Origin: CAZWBR01 sp964404205
Lineage (GTDB): Bacteria; Bacteroidota; Bacteroidia; Bacteroidales; Prolixibacteraceae
NCBI GenBank assembly: GCA_964404205.1
Contig: CAYOJD010000123.1
Span: 1-8,468 of the forward strand
Reading direction: 5' to 3'
Length of the DNA: 8,468 nt
A program made the position numbers and the translations under genes. Numbering within the stretch: position 1 is the stretch's first letter; each line of letters starts with the position of its first letter. Shown here one piece after another: positions 6,776 to 8,468 of the stretch. The notes under the pieces are model-generated. The model was not told the DNA's origin, ran no database searches, and was given only the letters and a program-made list of their open reading frames with translations.

Positions 6776-8104
6776 ATGAAAATCGAAAGGTCTAATCTTA
6801 GCTGGCTTACCGGCGCCTTTTTGCTGCTCTTGCTGGCTCAGGCATCTTTTTCGCAGTCGCTTACTTCGGGAAGTGCCAACAGCACCGAACAGACTGCCTA
6901 TCCGACTTTCACTCCCAACGATCCGATCTACTATTTTTGTGGAAACCAAGGCGATCAAAATGGTTCGCTAACCGCTTCAACGGCTTCTGCTTCGGTTACT
7001 TTTACATGGGAAAAATGGAACAGCGTTACGCGCAGCTTCGATTTTTTAGCCACTGAAAACGGCACCTCGTCCATACGAAATAATCTGGGCGATGGCTGTT
7101 ATCGTGTCACTTTTACCGAAGGCAGCAACAACTACCAGTTTAGGGCGTGGGTTTTCAACAGTTGGATTGAACCGGTGGCCCAAATCGCCAATTCCGATTG
7201 CAATACATTTACTTTGAACGGAACAGCCACCAGCGCCGCCTATACTTATTCCGATTTAACCTCGGGCCAGCCGGTGGCGCTGAACAGTTCGCTTCGCTAC
7301 TTCTGGTTCGAAGGAACTTCTCCGCTCGGAACCGTGCCCAATTTTAACGTTTCGCCTCCGCCATCGAAAAACAGCAGCTACAAAGTGGAGGTAACCGACC
7401 GCTCGGGTTGCATGAAAAGTGCAGAGGTAATTTATCAGTCGATTGTTCCTAAAGCCCAATTCTCGTGGACGGCAAACCAGAAAACCGATGCACAATATGC
7501 TTACCCCGAAGCTCCTGCCGAGATTCAGTTTAATGACGAATCGGAGAATGGTGACCGCGATAAATACGAATGGTTTATCTACAAGGAAAAAACAGCTATC
7601 GAAGCCGAATCGTCGGGTGGGGCAGAGGTCGACTCTATCCGCGATGTGCTTTACGATACCAACCCAATTTATATCTACGAAAATTCCGGGAAATATAAGG
7701 TGAAACTGGTGGTGGCCAAAGAGTCGCCCGGTTTTGTCTGCCGCGATACCTTTTATCTGGCCGATTATATTGTGGTCGATACCTCGCTGGTAAAAGTGAC
7801 TCCTGTTTTCACGCCCAACGGCGAAGTCAACCTCAATGCGGCAAAAACCGACTCCATNNNNNNNNNNATCGTCAAAACCCGGTCGCTCAAATCGCTCGAC
7901 TTTCAGGTATTCAACCGCTGGGGGAACCTGGTGCACCAGTTCCGCCGCAACGATTATGTTCCGGAAGATGCCGAACTGGCCGCCTGGGATGGCAAGGTGC
8001 GCGGCAAGTTGGTTTCGGCCGGGGTCTATTATTGGGTTGTCGATGCCCAGGGGCGAGATGGCGAACGACGACGAAAAAAGGGATTTGTACAGGTGATTTG
8101 GTAA
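6776..8104 (+). CDS. Secreted PKD-like protein with T9SS type B (gliding-motility-associated) C-terminal sorting domain
   Basis: The 442-aa product starts with a signal peptide: a short basic N-terminus, the hydrophobic core FLLLLLA (residues 15-21) and likely cleavage near SFS-Q (about 26). The middle has Ig/PKD-like beta segments. One ends in SYKVEVTDRSGC (201-212). A PKD-like domain (about 218-325) includes the YENSGKYKVKLVV strand. The C-terminus (about 332-442) is a type B sorting domain: VTPVFTPNG, SLKSLDFQVFNRWGNLVH, WDGKVRG, SAGVYYWVV and KKGFVQVIW. Such proteins cross the outer membrane by type IX secretion. The adhesive or structural role is inferred; no enzyme domain is seen. The start is the ATG after AGGAAA; the frame extends to a TTG at 6716 that lies inside the promoter. 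Ten N (7858-7867) interrupt the sorting domain but keep frame as written. The usual DGxND after FTPNG is absent. Confidence 0.85.
   Translation: MKIERSNLSWLTGAFLLLLLAQASFSQSLTSGSANSTEQTAYPTFTPNDPIYYFCGNQGDQNGSLTASTASASVTFTWEKWNSVTRSFDFLATENGTSSIRNNLGDGCYRVTFTEGSNNYQFRAWVFNSWIEPVAQIANSDCNTFTLNGTATSAAYTYSDLTSGQPVALNSSLRYFWFEGTSPLGTVPNFNVSPPPSKNSSYKVEVTDRSGCMKSAEVIYQSIVPKAQFSWTANQKTDAQYAYPEAPAEIQFNDESENGDRDKYEWFIYKEKTAIEAESSGGAEVDSIRDVLYDTNPIYIYENSGKYKVKLVVAKESPGFVCRDTFYLADYIVVDTSLVKVTPVFTPNGEVNLNAAKTDSXXXXIVKTRSLKSLDFQVFNRWGNLVHQFRRNDYVPEDAELAAWDGKVRGKLVSAGVYYWVVDAQGRDGERRRKKGFVQVIW
7858..7867. other. Assembly gap (10 N) inside the T9SS sorting domain
   Basis: Ten undetermined bases. As written they preserve the reading frame (four unknown codons, residues 351-354 of the secreted protein). 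A run of exactly ten N is a common scaffolding placeholder, so the real length may differ. Confidence 0.97.
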
Positions 8105-8119
8105 ATTAACCGAAACAAG

Positions 8120-8389
8120 ATGGACGAACGACTGATAAAACTTCACGCGATATTGCATGCCGAGCCCTATTGGCCCCGGCTCTATTATTTCAAATTTATT
8201 ATCCCCAACGACAGCCTTAAACTGGAACAGGTCAAATCATTTTTCAGCCATCCCGATAAAATTACCTACAAAACCTCGCGCGACATCCGCTACATTGGCG
8301 TTTCGTGCAAAGAGATGATGCCCTCGCCCGAAGCCGTTATTGCCATTTACGAAAATGCCTATCAGATTGATGGGTTAATTGCGCTTTGA
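8120..8389 (+). CDS. DUF493 family protein (YbeD-like, small ACT-like fold)
   Basis: The 89-aa protein matches the Bacteroidota branch of DUF493 (YbeD-like). Family features are YYFKFIIPND (residues 22-31), a central variable segment, the RYIGVSCKEMMPSPEAVIAIY stretch (57-77) and the closing IDGLIAL. Known members are small soluble proteins with a ferredoxin/ACT-like fold and no established enzymatic role; a regulatory role has been suggested. There is no signal peptide or membrane segment. The ATG lies 15 bp after the stop of the T9SS cargo gene with only a weak ribosome site (GAAACAAG), so translation on the shared transcript is likely. A functional link between the two is doubtful, since one product is secreted and the other is cytoplasmic. 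Confidence 0.85.
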   Translation: MDERLIKLHAILHAEPYWPRLYYFKFIIPNDSLKLEQVKSFFSHPDKITYKTSRDIRYIGVSCKEMMPSPEAVIAIYENAYQIDGLIAL

Positions 8390-8447
8390 AACCATCCTTT
8401 TTTCTTCAGACTACTATTTTCCTTGCCCGGAATTACGGTTTTGCCTT

Positions 8448-8463
8448 GTCAAGCCTACTTGAC
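8448..8463. repeat. Small inverted repeat after the DUF493 gene
   Basis: GTCAAG (8448-8453) pairs with CTTGAC (8458-8463) around a CCTA loop, 58 bp after the DUF493 stop. It could be the terminator of the unit, but the window ends five bases later so no T tract can be checked. The rest of 8390-8447 shows no gene or motif that I can support. Confidence 0.3.
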
Positions 8464-8468
8464 GAAGC

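Noticed and set aside
7256..8158. Minus-strand open frame of 300 codons opposite the T9SS cargo gene
   Set aside because: It crosses the N gap, shows no recognisable family motif and lies fully antisense to a gene with a signal peptide and a clear sorting domain. It is a shadow frame.
8433..8468. Possible last 11 codons of a minus-strand gene (ending TAA at 8433-8435) entering from the right edge
   Set aside because: It is too short to show any family similarity, and the same bases form the inverted repeat. It cannot be supported.
1..8468. A new multi-gene defence, mobile or biosynthetic system
   Set aside because: Every sizeable gene belongs to a known family and most are housekeeping. No transposase, integrase, toxin-antitoxin pair, CRISPR repeats, tRNA or rRNA was seen.

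Overview
The window looks like a chromosomal segment from a Bacteroidota bacterium, most likely of the Bacteroidales/Marinilabiliales type. The family or genus cannot be fixed from sequence alone. The pointers are a secreted protein with a gliding-motility/type IX secretion (T9SS, type B) C-terminal domain, a DUF4290 gene directly upstream of murA, and a textbook Bacteroidota promoter (TTTG, 19 bp, TAATTTTG) in place of a sigma70-type -35/-10 pair. Shine-Dalgarno sites are weak or A-rich. A run of ten N marks a gap in the assembly.

Layout from left to right. Positions 1-195 (+) hold the last 64 codons of a GH88/GH105-type unsaturated glycuronyl hydrolase. It converges on dnaJ, and a strong stem-loop at 217-249 lies between them and can serve both strands. 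A minus-strand block follows, transcribed right to left: a pcrA/uvrD-type helicase (4270-6570), DUF4290 (3540-4169), murA (2225-3529), grpE (1459-2085) and dnaJ (284-1432). DUF4290 and murA are 10 bp apart and grpE and dnaJ are 26 bp apart, so each pair is probably an operon. The 121-139 bp between murA and grpE holds a 42-nt near-perfect hairpin and a 13-bp palindrome. All four of their half-sites contain CTGnCA, so this is the best candidate here for a control region of the chaperone pair.

To the right of the helicase, the divergent plus-strand unit encodes a 442-aa secreted protein with a T9SS type B sorting domain (6776-8104) and, 15 bp later, a small DUF493 protein (8120-8389). The last 79 bases hold only a small inverted repeat.

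How the genes work together: most are housekeeping functions, namely Hsp70 co-chaperones (DnaJ, GrpE), the first committed step of peptidoglycan synthesis (MurA) and DNA repair/replication (UvrD/PcrA). I found no defence island, mobile element, CRISPR array, RNA gene or obviously new multi-gene system. The points most worth a second look are the grpE upstream repeats, the Cys-to-Asp change in the MurA active site, the promoter-supported TTG start of the helicase, and the sequence gap inside the T9SS sorting domain.
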